Shown here piece by piece: positions 1 through 7,830 of a stretch of DNA of 40,125 nucleotides. The notes under the pieces are model-generated. The model did not search any database. It worked only from the letters and a program-made list of their open reading frames with translations, and had not been told where the DNA came from. This DNA comes from Streptomyces beigongshangae (GTDB lineage Bacteria > Actinomycetota > Actinomycetes > Streptomycetales > Streptomycetaceae). Both the position numbers and the translations under genes were made by a program. Location of the stretch: assembly GCF_019710745.1 (NCBI RefSeq), contig NZ_JAHKJW010000065.1, forward strand, positions 1 to 40,125, read 5' to 3'. Within the stretch, counting starts at the first letter, position 1, and the number at the start of each line of letters is the position of its first letter.

Positions 1-1
1 G

Positions 2-1192
2 CGCGTGTCCGCGCCGCTGCCCCAGACCGCGCGGCTGCTGGACGAGCTGGGCCTGGCGCGGGCGACCCCCGCGTCCCTGATGACGCGCTGGGCGGACGCG
101 GCCGACGATCCCGAGGCGCTCGGCGGCCGGGCCGCGGCCGTGCTCGGCGCCGGGCCGCGCGGGCCCGTCGGGGTGGACCTCGCGGACGCGCACGAGGGCC
201 CGCACCTGCTGATCGAGGGACCGCCGGGCAGCGGGCGCACGGAGCTGCTGCGTTCCGTCGCCGCGTCGCTCGCCGCCGCGGAGCGGCCCGACCGGCTCGG
301 CATCGTGCTGGTCGACGGACGGGACGGCACGGGGAGCGGTGGCGTGGCCGCGCAGGGGGACGGGCTCCGGGTCTGCACGGACCTGCCGCACGTCACGACG
401 CACCTGGGCGCCCACGATCCCGTACGGATGCGGGACTTCGCCCAGTCCCTGTCCGCCGAGCTGAAGCGGCGGGCCGAGCTGCTCGGGCGCCTCGACTTCA
501 CCGAGTGGCACGCACGGGCGGGTGGGGCGGCGGGCCGGACGGCCGCCCAGCGGGCGGCCGGCGCTCCGGGCGGTTCGGCCCCGGCGGAGGCGTCCGGTGC
601 GGCGGATCCCGACACGTCCTCCGGTGCCACGCTGCGGCTGCGGCCCGCCGGGGCCCGGCCCCGGCCGGACGCGGGGAACCCGCTCCCCCGGCTCGTCGTG
701 GTCGTCGACGACCTGGACGCGCTGCTGTCCCCCGCGCTGGGTTCGCCCGGCCGCCCGGCCGCCGGGTCCGTCGTGCGGGCCCTGGAGGGGGTCGCCCGGG
801 ACGGGGCGCGGCTCGGGGTGCATCTGGTGGCCGCGACCGGGGGCGGCGCGCGTACGGAGGAGACGGAGCTGGCCCGGCGCGCCGGGGCCCGGGTCGTCCT
901 GGAGGCTCCGGGGAGCGGGCCCGAGGAACCGGCGCCGGGCCGGGGACGGCTCCTCGGGCCCGGCGGGCGGTTCACGCCGTTCCAGGGCGGGCGGGTCACG
1001 GGGCGGATCCCCCGTACGGCCACGCTGCGGCCCACCGTGGTCCCGCTGGAGTGGGCCCGGATGGGGGATCCGCCCGCGCGGCGGCCCGTCCGCGAGCTGG
1101 GGAACGGCCCGACGGACCTGGCCCTGCTGGCCAGCGCCCTGGAACGGGCCGCCCGCTCCGTCGCGGCCACGGAGGTCCCCTCACTCCTGTGA
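2..1192 (+). CDS. FtsK/SpoIIIE-type ATPase, C-terminal part (5' end outside window)
   Basis: The reading frame is open from the first bases, so this is the end of a longer protein; the GTG at position 5 is merely the first possible start. Numbering from that GTG, a Walker A-like loop GPPGSGRT lies at residues 72-79, with Arg in place of the usual Lys, and a Walker B-like strand LVVVVDDLDALL lies near residue 232. A Gly/Ala/Arg-rich stretch of about 60 residues separates them and is probably disordered. The arrangement resembles the last ATPase module of large actinobacterial FtsK/SpoIIIE proteins (EccC-like, often with FHA domains), where later modules carry degenerate nucleotide sites. The Lys-to-Arg change suggests a regulatory rather than hydrolytic module. 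The gene ends just before a strong hairpin and is not cotranscribed with the sugar operon downstream. The family call is likely; the exact role cannot be read from this fragment. Confidence 0.7.
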   Translation, partial: RVSAPLPQTARLLDELGLARATPASLMTRWADAADDPEALGGRAAAVLGAGPRGPVGVDLADAHEGPHLLIEGPPGSGRTELLRSVAASLAAAERPDRLGIVLVDGRDGTGSGGVAAQGDGLRVCTDLPHVTTHLGAHDPVRMRDFAQSLSAELKRRAELLGRLDFTEWHARAGGAAGRTAAQRAAGAPGGSAPAEASGAADPDTSSGATLRLRPAGARPRPDAGNPLPRLVVVVDDLDALLSPALGSPGRPAAGSVVRALEGVARDGARLGVHLVAATGGGARTEETELARRAGARVVLEAPGSGPEEPAPGRGRLLGPGGRFTPFQGGRVTGRIPRTATLRPTVVPLEWARMGDPPARRPVRELGNGPTDLALLASALERAARSVAATEVPSLL

Positions 1193-1196
1193 CCCC

Positions 1197-1240
1197 GCGC
1201 CCCTGAGGGGCACGGCTGTGCTCGTGCCCCTCAGGGGCGC
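1197..1240 (+). terminator. Perfect 17-bp stem hairpin after the FtsK-like gene
   Basis: Arms 1197-1213 (GCGCCCCTGAGGGGCAC) and 1224-1240 are exact reverse complements with a 10-nt loop. It starts four bases after the stop codon. There is no T-tract, as is common for actinobacterial hairpins. The right arm merges into a dispersed repeat element. Confidence 0.8.
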
Positions 1241-1266
1241 GGGGAACTGCGCGACCGGCCCCCACC
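1233..1266 (+). repeat. Dispersed intergenic element family 1, copy A
   Basis: A 34-bp core beginning AGGGGCGCGGGGAACTGCGC is identical to 27667-27700 and nearly identical to 29953-29987. All three copies lie in intergenic DNA near gene 3' ends. Confidence 0.85.
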
Positions 1267-1421
1267 CACCCGCACCCGACACCTCACCCCCATCCACTCA
1301 GTTCCCCAACTCCCCACGTCACGACGCGATTACGATCACGGCCCCGACACCGCAGGCGCTCTTGCCGCCGCCGAGCGGACGGGCGTAGACCAAGAGCGCA
1401 CGGGACAGCGCCCGGACAGTC

Positions 1422-1445
1422 GGGCGTTCGTGCGTTCGGGCGTTC
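1422..1445 (+). repeat. Three 8-bp tandem units (GGGCGTTC / GTGCGTTC / GGGCGTTC)
   Basis: The units run head to tail and end 20 bp before the chosen start of the sugar-binding lipoprotein, so they lie in its 5' leader or promoter. They may be an operator or slippage-derived. Confidence 0.6.
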
Positions 1446-1465
1446 GATGGAGAACGGGGCAAACC

Positions 1466-2869
1466 ATGCGCAGCAGCATTCTTCGCACCAGCGGGCCGCA
1501 GGGCAGGCCGCACGGGAGGGGCCGGGCCGCGAGGGCCGCGGCGACCCTTGTCGCGGGAGCGATGGCGCTCACGCTCACGGCGTGCGGTGGCGACGACGAC
1601 GGAAAGGACGACGAGGGGAGCGGCGGCGGGACCAAGGCCGCCCCCAGTGTGGAGCTCCCCAAGCTGGACGGCCAGAAGCTGGAGGTGGCGGCCGTGTGGA
1701 CCGGCCCCGAGCAGGAGAACTTCACCAAGGTCCTGGACGAGTTCGAGAAGCGGACGGGCGCCGAGGTCAGCTTCGTGCCCACCGGCAACAACACCTCCAC
1801 CTTCCTGGGCACGAAGATCCAGGGCGGCAAGCCGCCGAGCGTGGCGTTCCTGCCGCAGGTCGGTGTGTTGCACCAGTTCGCCCAGAAGGGCTGGGTGAAA
1901 CCGCTGGGCCCCGAGGCGCAGGCGCAGCTCGACAAGAACTTCTCCGCGGGCTGGAAGGACCTGGGCGCGTACGAGGGCAAGCAGTACGGCGTCTACGCGA
2001 AGGCCGCCAACAAGTCGCTGGTCTGGTACAACACCGCGGCGTTCGAGGCGGCGGGGATCACCGCCGAGCCGAAGACCTGGGACGAGTTCGTGCAGACCGC
2101 GCAGACCCTGTCGGACGCGGGCACGCCCGCCGTGTCCATCGGCGGGCAGGACGGCTGGACCCTCACCGACTGGTTCGAGAACGTCTACCTCTCGCAGGCG
2201 GGCCCGGAGAAGTACGACCAGCTGGCCGAGCACAAGATCAAGTGGACGGACCCCTCGGTGAAGGAGGCCCTGACCACGCTGGCCCAGCTGTGGGGCAAGG
2301 ACGACCTGATCGCGGGCGGCAAGGCCGGCGCGCTGCGCACCGAGTTCCCCAAGTCGGTGACGAACACCTTCTCGGGCGACACCCCGGCGGCGATGGTCTA
2401 CGAGGGCGACTTCGTCGCGGCGAACATCAACGCCGACACGAAGGCGAAGATCGGCACGGACGCCAAGGTGTTCCCCTTCCCGGCGGTCGGCGACGCGTCC
2501 CCGGTGGTCAGCGGCGGTGACGTGGCGGTGGCGCTGAAGGACGACAAGGGCTCCCAGGCCCTGCTGACCTTCCTGGCGTCGACCGACGCGGCCGAGATCT
2601 GGGCGGCGCAGGGCGGCTTCATCTCCCCGAACAAGGAGGTGGACCAGGAGAAGTACAAGGACGACGTGACCCGGGACATCGCCAAGGCGCTGCTCGCGGC
2701 CGGCGACGACTTCCGCTTCGACATGTCCGACCGGGCCCCGGCCGCCTTCGGCGGTACCCAGGGCACCGGCGAGTGGAAGGCGCTCCAGGACTTCCTGAAG
2801 GACCCCTCGGACGTCGAGGGCGTCCAGCAACAGCTGGAGACGTCCGCCGCCAAGGCGTACAAGGGCTGA
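1466..2869 (+). CDS. Sugar ABC transporter substrate-binding lipoprotein (family 1)
   Basis: This should be the membrane-anchored extracellular receptor of a carbohydrate ABC importer. The start is the ATG at 1466, preceded by GGAG at 1449-1452; an in-frame ATG at 1430 lies in the 8-bp repeats and lacks a signal-like start. The Arg-rich N-terminus is followed by a hydrophobic stretch and the lipobox LTAC, with lipidated Cys at residue 40, then an Asp/Gly-rich tether. The 467-residue length and the body (for example LPQVGVLHQFAQKGWVKPL, then VWYNTAAFEAAGI) fit the family 1 solute-binding fold of oligosaccharide receptors. Two permeases follow after a 9-bp gap and a 4-bp overlap, making a binding protein-permease-permease operon. 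No sugar regulator or ATPase gene lies next to it, so the substrate cannot be deduced. Confidence 0.93.
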   Translation: MRSSILRTSGPQGRPHGRGRAARAAATLVAGAMALTLTACGGDDDGKDDEGSGGGTKAAPSVELPKLDGQKLEVAAVWTGPEQENFTKVLDEFEKRTGAEVSFVPTGNNTSTFLGTKIQGGKPPSVAFLPQVGVLHQFAQKGWVKPLGPEAQAQLDKNFSAGWKDLGAYEGKQYGVYAKAANKSLVWYNTAAFEAAGITAEPKTWDEFVQTAQTLSDAGTPAVSIGGQDGWTLTDWFENVYLSQAGPEKYDQLAEHKIKWTDPSVKEALTTLAQLWGKDDLIAGGKAGALRTEFPKSVTNTFSGDTPAAMVYEGDFVAANINADTKAKIGTDAKVFPFPAVGDASPVVSGGDVAVALKDDKGSQALLTFLASTDAAEIWAAQGGFISPNKEVDQEKYKDDVTRDIAKALLAAGDDFRFDMSDRAPAAFGGTQGTGEWKALQDFLKDPSDVEGVQQQLETSAAKAYKG

Positions 2870-2878
2870 CGGCCGCCC

Positions 2879-4231
2879 ATGGCGTCGCAGCTGACGACGG
2901 CGGGGGGACCGGCGAACCCGGTGCCCCCCGCCGGGAAACGCAAGAGCGTGATGGGTACGCGCCCGTGGGTGGCAGGTCTCTTCCTGCTGCCCGCGTTCGT
3001 GCTGCTCGGCGCGCTCGTGGTCTACCCCATCGGGTACTCGGTCTGGCGCAGTCTGTACGACGCCGACGGTTCGGGCTTCGTGGGCCTCGGCAACTACGGC
3101 GACCTGTTCGGTGACGACGCCACCTTCACCGCGGTCAAGAACACCGCGATCTGGGTGGCGGTCGCCCCTGCGCTGGTCACCGGCCTCGGCCTGATCTTCG
3201 CCGTGCTGACCGAACGGGTGCGCTGGTCGACGGCGTTCAAGCTGGTCATCTTCATGCCGATGGCGATCTCCATGCTCGCCGCGGGCATCATCTTCCGGCT
3301 CGTGTACGAGGCGGACCCCGACCAGGGCGTGGCCAACGCCGTGGTGACGGGCGTGCACGACACGTTCGCCGAGTCGTCGGTCTACCCGAAGGCGCGCCCG
3401 TCCACGGAGAGCGACCTCAAGGCGTCCGGCGGGGGTGCGTTCACCTCCACGGGCACGGTGAGCGCGGGCTCGCCGGCCCTGCTCCCGCTGGTCGGCATCG
3501 CCCCGGACAAGGTGCCGGGCGACCCCGGTGACGCCGAGTCCGCCGAGCCGTCGGGCGACGGGGTGTCCGGCACGGTCTGGCTGGACTTCAAGCTGGGCGG
3601 CGGCGGGCAGAAGGGCGCCGTCGACGGGGGTGAGAAGGCGCTGCCCGGCATCGAGGTCGAGGCGGTCAAGGACGGCAAGGTGGTCGCTTCCGCGAAGGCG
3701 GGCGACGACGGTACGTTCACGCTGCCCGCGTCGGCCGACGGGGCACGGCTGAGGCTGCCCGGGTCGAACTTCGCGGCGGCCTACAACGGCGTCGACTGGC
3801 TCGGCCCGAGCCTGGTCACCCCGGCCATCATCGGGGCGTACGCCTGGATGTGGGCGGGTTTCGCGATGGTGCTCATCGCGGCGGGCCTGGCGGGGGTGGA
3901 CCGCAACCTGCTGGAGGCGGCGCGGGTCGACGGGGCCAACGAGTGGCAGGTCTTCCGCCGTGTCACGGTGCCGCTGCTCGCGCCGGTCCTCGTCGTCGTC
4001 CTGATCACCCTGATGATCAACGTGATGAAGATCTTCGACCTGGTCTTCATCATCGCCCCGCAGCCCAGCCAGGACGAGGCCAACGTACTGGCCCTGCAAC
4101 TGGTCAACGCGTCCTTCGGCGGCGGCAACAACCAGGGGCTCGGCAGCGCGATCGGCATCGTCCTGCTGCTCCTGGTGATGCCGGTGATGATCGTCAACAT
4201 CCGCCGACTGCGAAGGGAGCGCCGACGGTGA
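2879..4231 (+). CDS. Sugar ABC permease (MalF-type) with an extra extracellular domain
   Basis: First membrane subunit of the importer, 450 residues where about 300 is usual. Predicted helices lie near residues 31-55, 88-110, 120-142, 312-338, 368-392 and 422-442. The EAA coupling motif (EAARVDGANEW, from residue 346), which contacts the ATPase, follows helix 4. The extra length is one block, about residues 155-305 (nt 3341-3793), between helices 3 and 4, a loop that should face outside. It has a Pro/Gly/Ser-rich linker and then, at about 229-295, a Cna-B or carboxypeptidase-regulatory-like beta module: GTVWLDF, LPGIEVEAVKDGKVVAS, DDGTFTLP. Enterobacterial MalF also has a large insertion in this loop, contacting MalE, so a receptor-docking role is plausible. 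No good ribosome site precedes the ATG at 2879, so translational coupling to the binding protein is likely. Confidence 0.92.
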   Translation: MASQLTTAGGPANPVPPAGKRKSVMGTRPWVAGLFLLPAFVLLGALVVYPIGYSVWRSLYDADGSGFVGLGNYGDLFGDDATFTAVKNTAIWVAVAPALVTGLGLIFAVLTERVRWSTAFKLVIFMPMAISMLAAGIIFRLVYEADPDQGVANAVVTGVHDTFAESSVYPKARPSTESDLKASGGGAFTSTGTVSAGSPALLPLVGIAPDKVPGDPGDAESAEPSGDGVSGTVWLDFKLGGGGQKGAVDGGEKALPGIEVEAVKDGKVVASAKAGDDGTFTLPASADGARLRLPGSNFAAAYNGVDWLGPSLVTPAIIGAYAWMWAGFAMVLIAAGLAGVDRNLLEAARVDGANEWQVFRRVTVPLLAPVLVVVLITLMINVMKIFDLVFIIAPQPSQDEANVLALQLVNASFGGGNNQGLGSAIGIVLLLLVMPVMIVNIRRLRRERRR

Positions 4232-5181
4232 CCGCACCCTCCGTACCTCTGAAGGACCCCGGGGAGCCCGGGAAGGCCGGAAAGGCCGGGCGGCCGTCCG
4301 ACGCGGCCGTGGACGGGTCCGGTCCGCCCCGGCGCTCGCTGGGCTCCCGGCTCGCGGGCGGCGCGGCGGGCGGCGTGATGCGCGTCTTCCTGATCCTGGT
4401 CGCGCTGCTCTGGGTGACGCCCACCGTCGGGCTGCTCGCCTCGTCGTTCCGCGACCCGACCGACATCGCCGACTCCGGCTGGTGGGACGTCTTCACCAAG
4501 CCCTCCCAGCTCACCACCGAGAGCTACTCGACGCTGCTGGGCAAGGAGGAGATCACCGACGCCCTGCTCAACACGGTGCTGATCACGGTGCCCGCGACCG
4601 TCCTGGTCGTCGTCATCGGCGCGATGGCCGGGTACGCGTTCGCCTGGATGGACTTCAAGGGCCGCGACTGGTGGTTCGTGGCCGTGGTGGCCCTGCTGGT
4701 GGTGCCCATCCAGATCGCCCTGATCCCGCTGGCCGACCTCTTCGGCGACCTGGGGATCTTCGGCAGCGTCCTCGGCGTGGTCCTCTTCCACGTGGGCTTC
4801 GGCCTGCCGTTCGCGATCTTCCTGCTGCGCAACTTCTTCGCGGAGATCCCCCGGGAGCTCCTGGAGGCGGCGCGGCTCGACGGCGCGGGCGAGACCCGGC
4901 TGTTCGCGACCGTGATCCTGCCGCTGGGCGGGCCGGCCATCGCCTCGCTCGGCATCTTCCAGTTCCTGTGGGTGTGGAACGACATGCTGGTGGCGCTGAT
5001 CTTCTCGGACTCCGACTCACGGCCGCTGACGGTCGCGCTGACCGAGCAGACGCGGCAGTTCTCCGGGAACATCGAGACGCTCGCGCCCGGCGCGTTCATC
5101 TCGATGGTGATCCCGCTGGCCGTGTTCTTCGCGTTCCAGCGGCAGTTCGTGTCCGGCGTGATGGCGGGGGCGGTGAAGTAG
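4228..5181 (+). CDS. Sugar ABC permease (MalG-type)
   Basis: Second membrane subunit of the importer, 317 residues, normal for the family. The GTG start at 4228 overlaps the stop of the previous permease (GTGA) and has AAGGGAG at 4213-4219 as ribosome site. A hydrophilic, Pro/Gly-rich N-terminal tail of about 50 residues precedes six predicted helices. The EAA motif EAARLDGAGETRLF followed by ILPLGGP identifies the cytoplasmic coupling loop. The MalG-type C-terminus (QRQFVSGVMAGAVK) is intact. Transcription should stop at the hairpin 22 bp after the gene. No ATPase gene follows. In Streptomyces such importers are typically energised by a shared ATPase (MsiK), which is the likely partner here by inference. 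Confidence 0.94.
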   Translation: MTAPSVPLKDPGEPGKAGKAGRPSDAAVDGSGPPRRSLGSRLAGGAAGGVMRVFLILVALLWVTPTVGLLASSFRDPTDIADSGWWDVFTKPSQLTTESYSTLLGKEEITDALLNTVLITVPATVLVVVIGAMAGYAFAWMDFKGRDWWFVAVVALLVVPIQIALIPLADLFGDLGIFGSVLGVVLFHVGFGLPFAIFLLRNFFAEIPRELLEAARLDGAGETRLFATVILPLGGPAIASLGIFQFLWVWNDMLVALIFSDSDSRPLTVALTEQTRQFSGNIETLAPGAFISMVIPLAVFFAFQRQFVSGVMAGAVK

Positions 5182-5202
5182 CCTCCACCCTGCGCTTTTC
5201 CA

Positions 5203-5228
5203 GGGGCGGACCGTCACCGGTCCGCCCC
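5203..5228 (+). terminator. Hairpin ending the sugar ABC operon
   Basis: Arms GGGGCGGACCG (5203-5213) and its exact complement (5218-5228) with a TCAC loop, followed by TT. The right arm also begins the leader duplicated upstream of the next two genes. Confidence 0.75.
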
Positions 5229-5345
5229 TTCGCGCGTCCCCGGGGTCCCCCACATGCCGCATCCGGCGTAACCACGTAACCCCTTCGGCCGTTGGCCGGG
5301 CCATATGGCCGCGCCGACTTCTGGATGTCCCTTGCCCCGGTTCAG
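5205..5345 (+). repeat. Duplicated leader, copy 1 (second copy at 7684-7830)
   Basis: The roughly 140 bp before and across the start of the first wall-polymer enzyme aligns with the stretch before the second one. The identical 15-mer GCATCCGGCGTAACC (5259-5273 and 7745-7759) and the shared start CCTTGCCCCG anchor the alignment. Copy 1 contains GTAACCACGTAACC, copy 2 GTAACCGGGTCACC, a degenerate direct repeat with 8-bp period. The third paralogue lacks this leader. It was probably duplicated with the gene and may hold the promoter. Confidence 0.75.
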
Positions 5346-7599
5346 TGTCATTGTCCCCGCTTACCAGGTGCAGGCGTATCTGCACGAGTGCATGGCATCG
5401 GTCCTGGAGCAGTCCTTCACCGACTTCGAGCTGATCGCCGTCGACGACTGCTCGCCGGACGCCTGCGGCGCGATCGCCGACGAGTTCGCGGCGCGCGACC
5501 CGCGGGTCAGAGCCGTGCACCTGAAGGAGAACGTGGGCCTGGGCCGGGCCCGCAACGCGGGCATGCGGTACGCGACCGGCGACTACCTGGTCTTCCTGGA
5601 CGGCGACGACACCCTCACCCCGCACGCGCTGCGGGAGATCGCCCGCCGCATCGGGGAGACCGACGACCCGGACGTCCTGGTCTACGACTACGCGCGCACG
5701 TTCTGGTCGGGCGAGACGATCCGCAACGTCGAGGCGGGACAGCTCCACCAGGAGGGCCCGGCGCCGTTCCGGCTCGACGACCGGCCGGGGCTGCTGAACG
5801 TCCTCGTGGTCGTGTGGAACAAGGCGTACCGCCGGGAGTTCGTCGAGCGGCAGGGGTTCGCGTTCCCGCCGGGCTTCTACGAGGACACCCCCTGGACGTA
5901 CCCGGTCCTGATGGCCGCGGAGACCATCGCGACGCTCGACCGGGTCTGCGTCCACTACCGCCAGCGCCGCCGGGGGAGCATCCTCGGTACGACCAGCCCC
6001 CGGCACTTCGACATCTTCGACCAGTACGACCGGGTCTTCGCCCACCTCGACGCGCACCCCGAGCTGGACCGCTGGCGCCCGATCCTCTTCCAGCGCATGG
6101 TCGACCACCTGTCGGCCGTGTTCCTCAAGCGCGACCGGCTGCCGCGCGGTTCGCGCGGCGCGTTCCTGCGCAAGGCCCGCGCCCACTACCTGCGCCACCG
6201 CGCGGGCGACACGGGCGTGCCCGAGCGCAACCGGCTGCGGCACGCCCTGGTACGCCTCGGCAGCCACCGCACGTACCGCGCCCTGTGGGCGGCGACGCGG
6301 CTGAAGCGCCGCGTCGCGCGGCTGGCCGGGGCGCTGGCCCGCGGGGTGCGGACCGCCGCGCTCCGGCTGCACTACGGGCTCCAGCGCCGGCTGCCCCTGC
6401 GCACCGGTCACGCCGTGTTCGGCGGCCACCGGGGAGGCGGCTACGGCTGCAACCCCGGCGCCCTGGAGGCCGCGTTCCGCACGCATGTGCCGGGCATGCG
6501 CACCGCGTGGGCGGCGGATCCCGCGTTCCACCACACGGTCCCCACCGGGACACGCACGCTGACGCCCGGTTCCGCCGCGTACTGGACGGCCCTCGCGCGC
6601 TCCAAGTACCTCGTCGGCAACGTCGGCTTCGACCCCCGGCTGGTCAAGCGGCCCGGCCAGGTCCTGGTCCAGACGCAGCGCGGCACCCCGCTCAAGCACA
6701 TGGGCCTGGACCTCCAGGACCGCCCGGCGGCGGCGCGGGACACGGACTTCGCCGAGGTGCTGCGCGACGCCGACCGGTGGGACTACTGCCTGTCCGGCAA
6801 CCGCCACTCCACCCTCGTCTGGGAGCGCGTCTTCCCGGCGGGCTACACGACGCTGGAGTACGGCCAGCCCCGCACCGACGTGTTCCAGCGGGCCACGTCC
6901 GCGGACGTGGCCCGGCTGCGCGAGTCCTTCGGCATCCCCGAGGGCGCGATCGCGATCCTGTACGCGCCGACGCACCGCGACTACCGCCGTACCCGGCGCA
7001 CCGCGCTCGACCTGGAGCGGGTGCTGCGCCGGCTCGGCCCGCGGTTCGTCCTGCTGTCCCGCGCGCGCCCCGCCTACCGGGGGGCCCCGCCGCCCGCGGG
7101 CGGCGGCCGGCTGATCGACGTGTCGGACCACCCGGGCGTCGAGTCGCTCTGCCTCGCCTCGGACGCGCTGGTCACCGACTACTCGTCGCTGATGTTCGAC
7201 TACGCGGGCCTGGACCGGCCGATCGTGATCCACTCGGCCGACCGGGAGGCGTACGAGGCGGCCCGCGGGACCTACTTCGACCTGCGTACGTTCCCGCCCG
7301 GCGCGATCGCGCGCACCGAGGACGAGCTGATCGACATCTTCGCGACCGGCCACTGGCGCGGTTCGCGCTCCACGCAGCTGCGCGGCGCCTTCCGGGAGCG
7401 CTTCTGCCCCTACGACGACGGCCGGGCCGCCGAGCGCGTCGTACGCCGTGTGGTGCTCGGCGAGACGGCCGGCCTGCCGGCGGTGGTGCCGCCGCGGGAG
7501 CGCCGTCCGGTGCCGTCCGCGGCGAGCCGGATCCCCGCCGCCGCGCTCGCCCCGGTGCCGGCACCGGGAATCTCCGTCCCTTTCGCCGACACACCCTGA
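5332..7599 (+). CDS. GT2 glycosyltransferase fused to TagF-like phosphotransferase (paralogue 1; phosphotransferase half probably inactive)
   Basis: Likely a cytoplasmic-face wall-glycopolymer enzyme. With the TTG start at 5332 it has 755 residues. That start is preferred over ATG 5305 because the GGAnnnnCCnTGCCCCG context is shared with paralogues 2 and 3. Domain 1 (about 1-250) is a GT-A glycosyltransferase: VDDCSPD at 37-43, NVGLGRARNAG at 67-77, DGDD at 90-93 and the acceptor-site FYEDTPW are intact. A basic linker follows. Domain 2 (about 360-720) has the TagF/CDP-glycerol phosphotransferase fold, ending in SDALVTDYSSLMFDY and a ribitol/glycerol-polymerase-type tail. Both family histidines are replaced: HGT is RGT (Arg450) and the RxH motif is RAR (Arg579). 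I infer an active sugar transferase whose second domain may only bind or scaffold. Confidence 0.88.
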   Translation: MPRFSVIVPAYQVQAYLHECMASVLEQSFTDFELIAVDDCSPDACGAIADEFAARDPRVRAVHLKENVGLGRARNAGMRYATGDYLVFLDGDDTLTPHALREIARRIGETDDPDVLVYDYARTFWSGETIRNVEAGQLHQEGPAPFRLDDRPGLLNVLVVVWNKAYRREFVERQGFAFPPGFYEDTPWTYPVLMAAETIATLDRVCVHYRQRRRGSILGTTSPRHFDIFDQYDRVFAHLDAHPELDRWRPILFQRMVDHLSAVFLKRDRLPRGSRGAFLRKARAHYLRHRAGDTGVPERNRLRHALVRLGSHRTYRALWAATRLKRRVARLAGALARGVRTAALRLHYGLQRRLPLRTGHAVFGGHRGGGYGCNPGALEAAFRTHVPGMRTAWAADPAFHHTVPTGTRTLTPGSAAYWTALARSKYLVGNVGFDPRLVKRPGQVLVQTQRGTPLKHMGLDLQDRPAAARDTDFAEVLRDADRWDYCLSGNRHSTLVWERVFPAGYTTLEYGQPRTDVFQRATSADVARLRESFGIPEGAIAILYAPTHRDYRRTRRTALDLERVLRRLGPRFVLLSRARPAYRGAPPPAGGGRLIDVSDHPGVESLCLASDALVTDYSSLMFDYAGLDRPIVIHSADREAYEAARGTYFDLRTFPPGAIARTEDELIDIFATGHWRGSRSTQLRGAFRERFCPYDDGRAAERVVRRVVLGETAGLPAVVPPRERRPVPSAASRIPAAALAPVPAPGISVPFADTP

Positions 7600-7633
7600 T
7601 CCCCGCGCAAAAGGGATGACCGCACCGAGCGGA

Positions 7634-7645
7634 ACGTTCGAACGT
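7634..7645 (+). promoter_or_regulatory. Perfect 12-bp palindrome ACGTTCGAACGT between paralogues 1 and 2
   Basis: The site lies 34 bp after the stop of paralogue 1 and upstream of the duplicated leader of paralogue 2. It is too short for a confident terminator and could be an operator. No regulator is encoded nearby. Confidence 0.35.
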
Positions 7646-7683
7646 CCGGAACGGCCCCCTGTCGTCCGGACCGCCCTCGCGCG

Positions 7684-7830
7684 AGCGGGCCGTCGCCGGT
7701 CCGGTCCGCTCCTCCGCCCGTCCCCGCGGCGTCCCCCATATGCAGCATCCGGCGTAACCGGGTCACCCCTTTGGCCGTTTCCGGTCAGTACACCCGAGCC
7801 GACCCATGGATTCCCCTTGCCCCGCTTCAG
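7684..7830 (+). repeat. Duplicated leader, copy 2 (first copy at 5205-5345)
   Basis: Homologous to the region before paralogue 1, with small indels; shares the 15-mer at 7745-7759. It runs into the TTG start context of paralogue 2. Because the copy includes non-coding DNA, a tandem duplication of gene plus promoter is the simplest origin. Confidence 0.75.

Noticed and set aside
1386..1394. Half of a DasR-like site (TAGACCA) upstream of the sugar-binding protein
   Set aside because: Only one half-site is present and the opposite arm does not match.
3850..4227. Upstream extension of the second permease
   Set aside because: It overlaps the first permease in another frame; the GTG at 4228 has a good ribosome site and GTGA coupling.
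1319..4237. Minus-strand open frame of 972 codons across the sugar importer
   Set aside because: It is the shadow of the binding protein and permease, with His/Arg/Asp-rich composition and no motif.
5266..5280. Possible PHO box or other OmpR-type site in the duplicated leader (GTAACCACGTAACC)
   Set aside because: The direct repeat has an 8-bp period, while PHO boxes and related sites use 11-bp spacing; copy 2 is degenerate.
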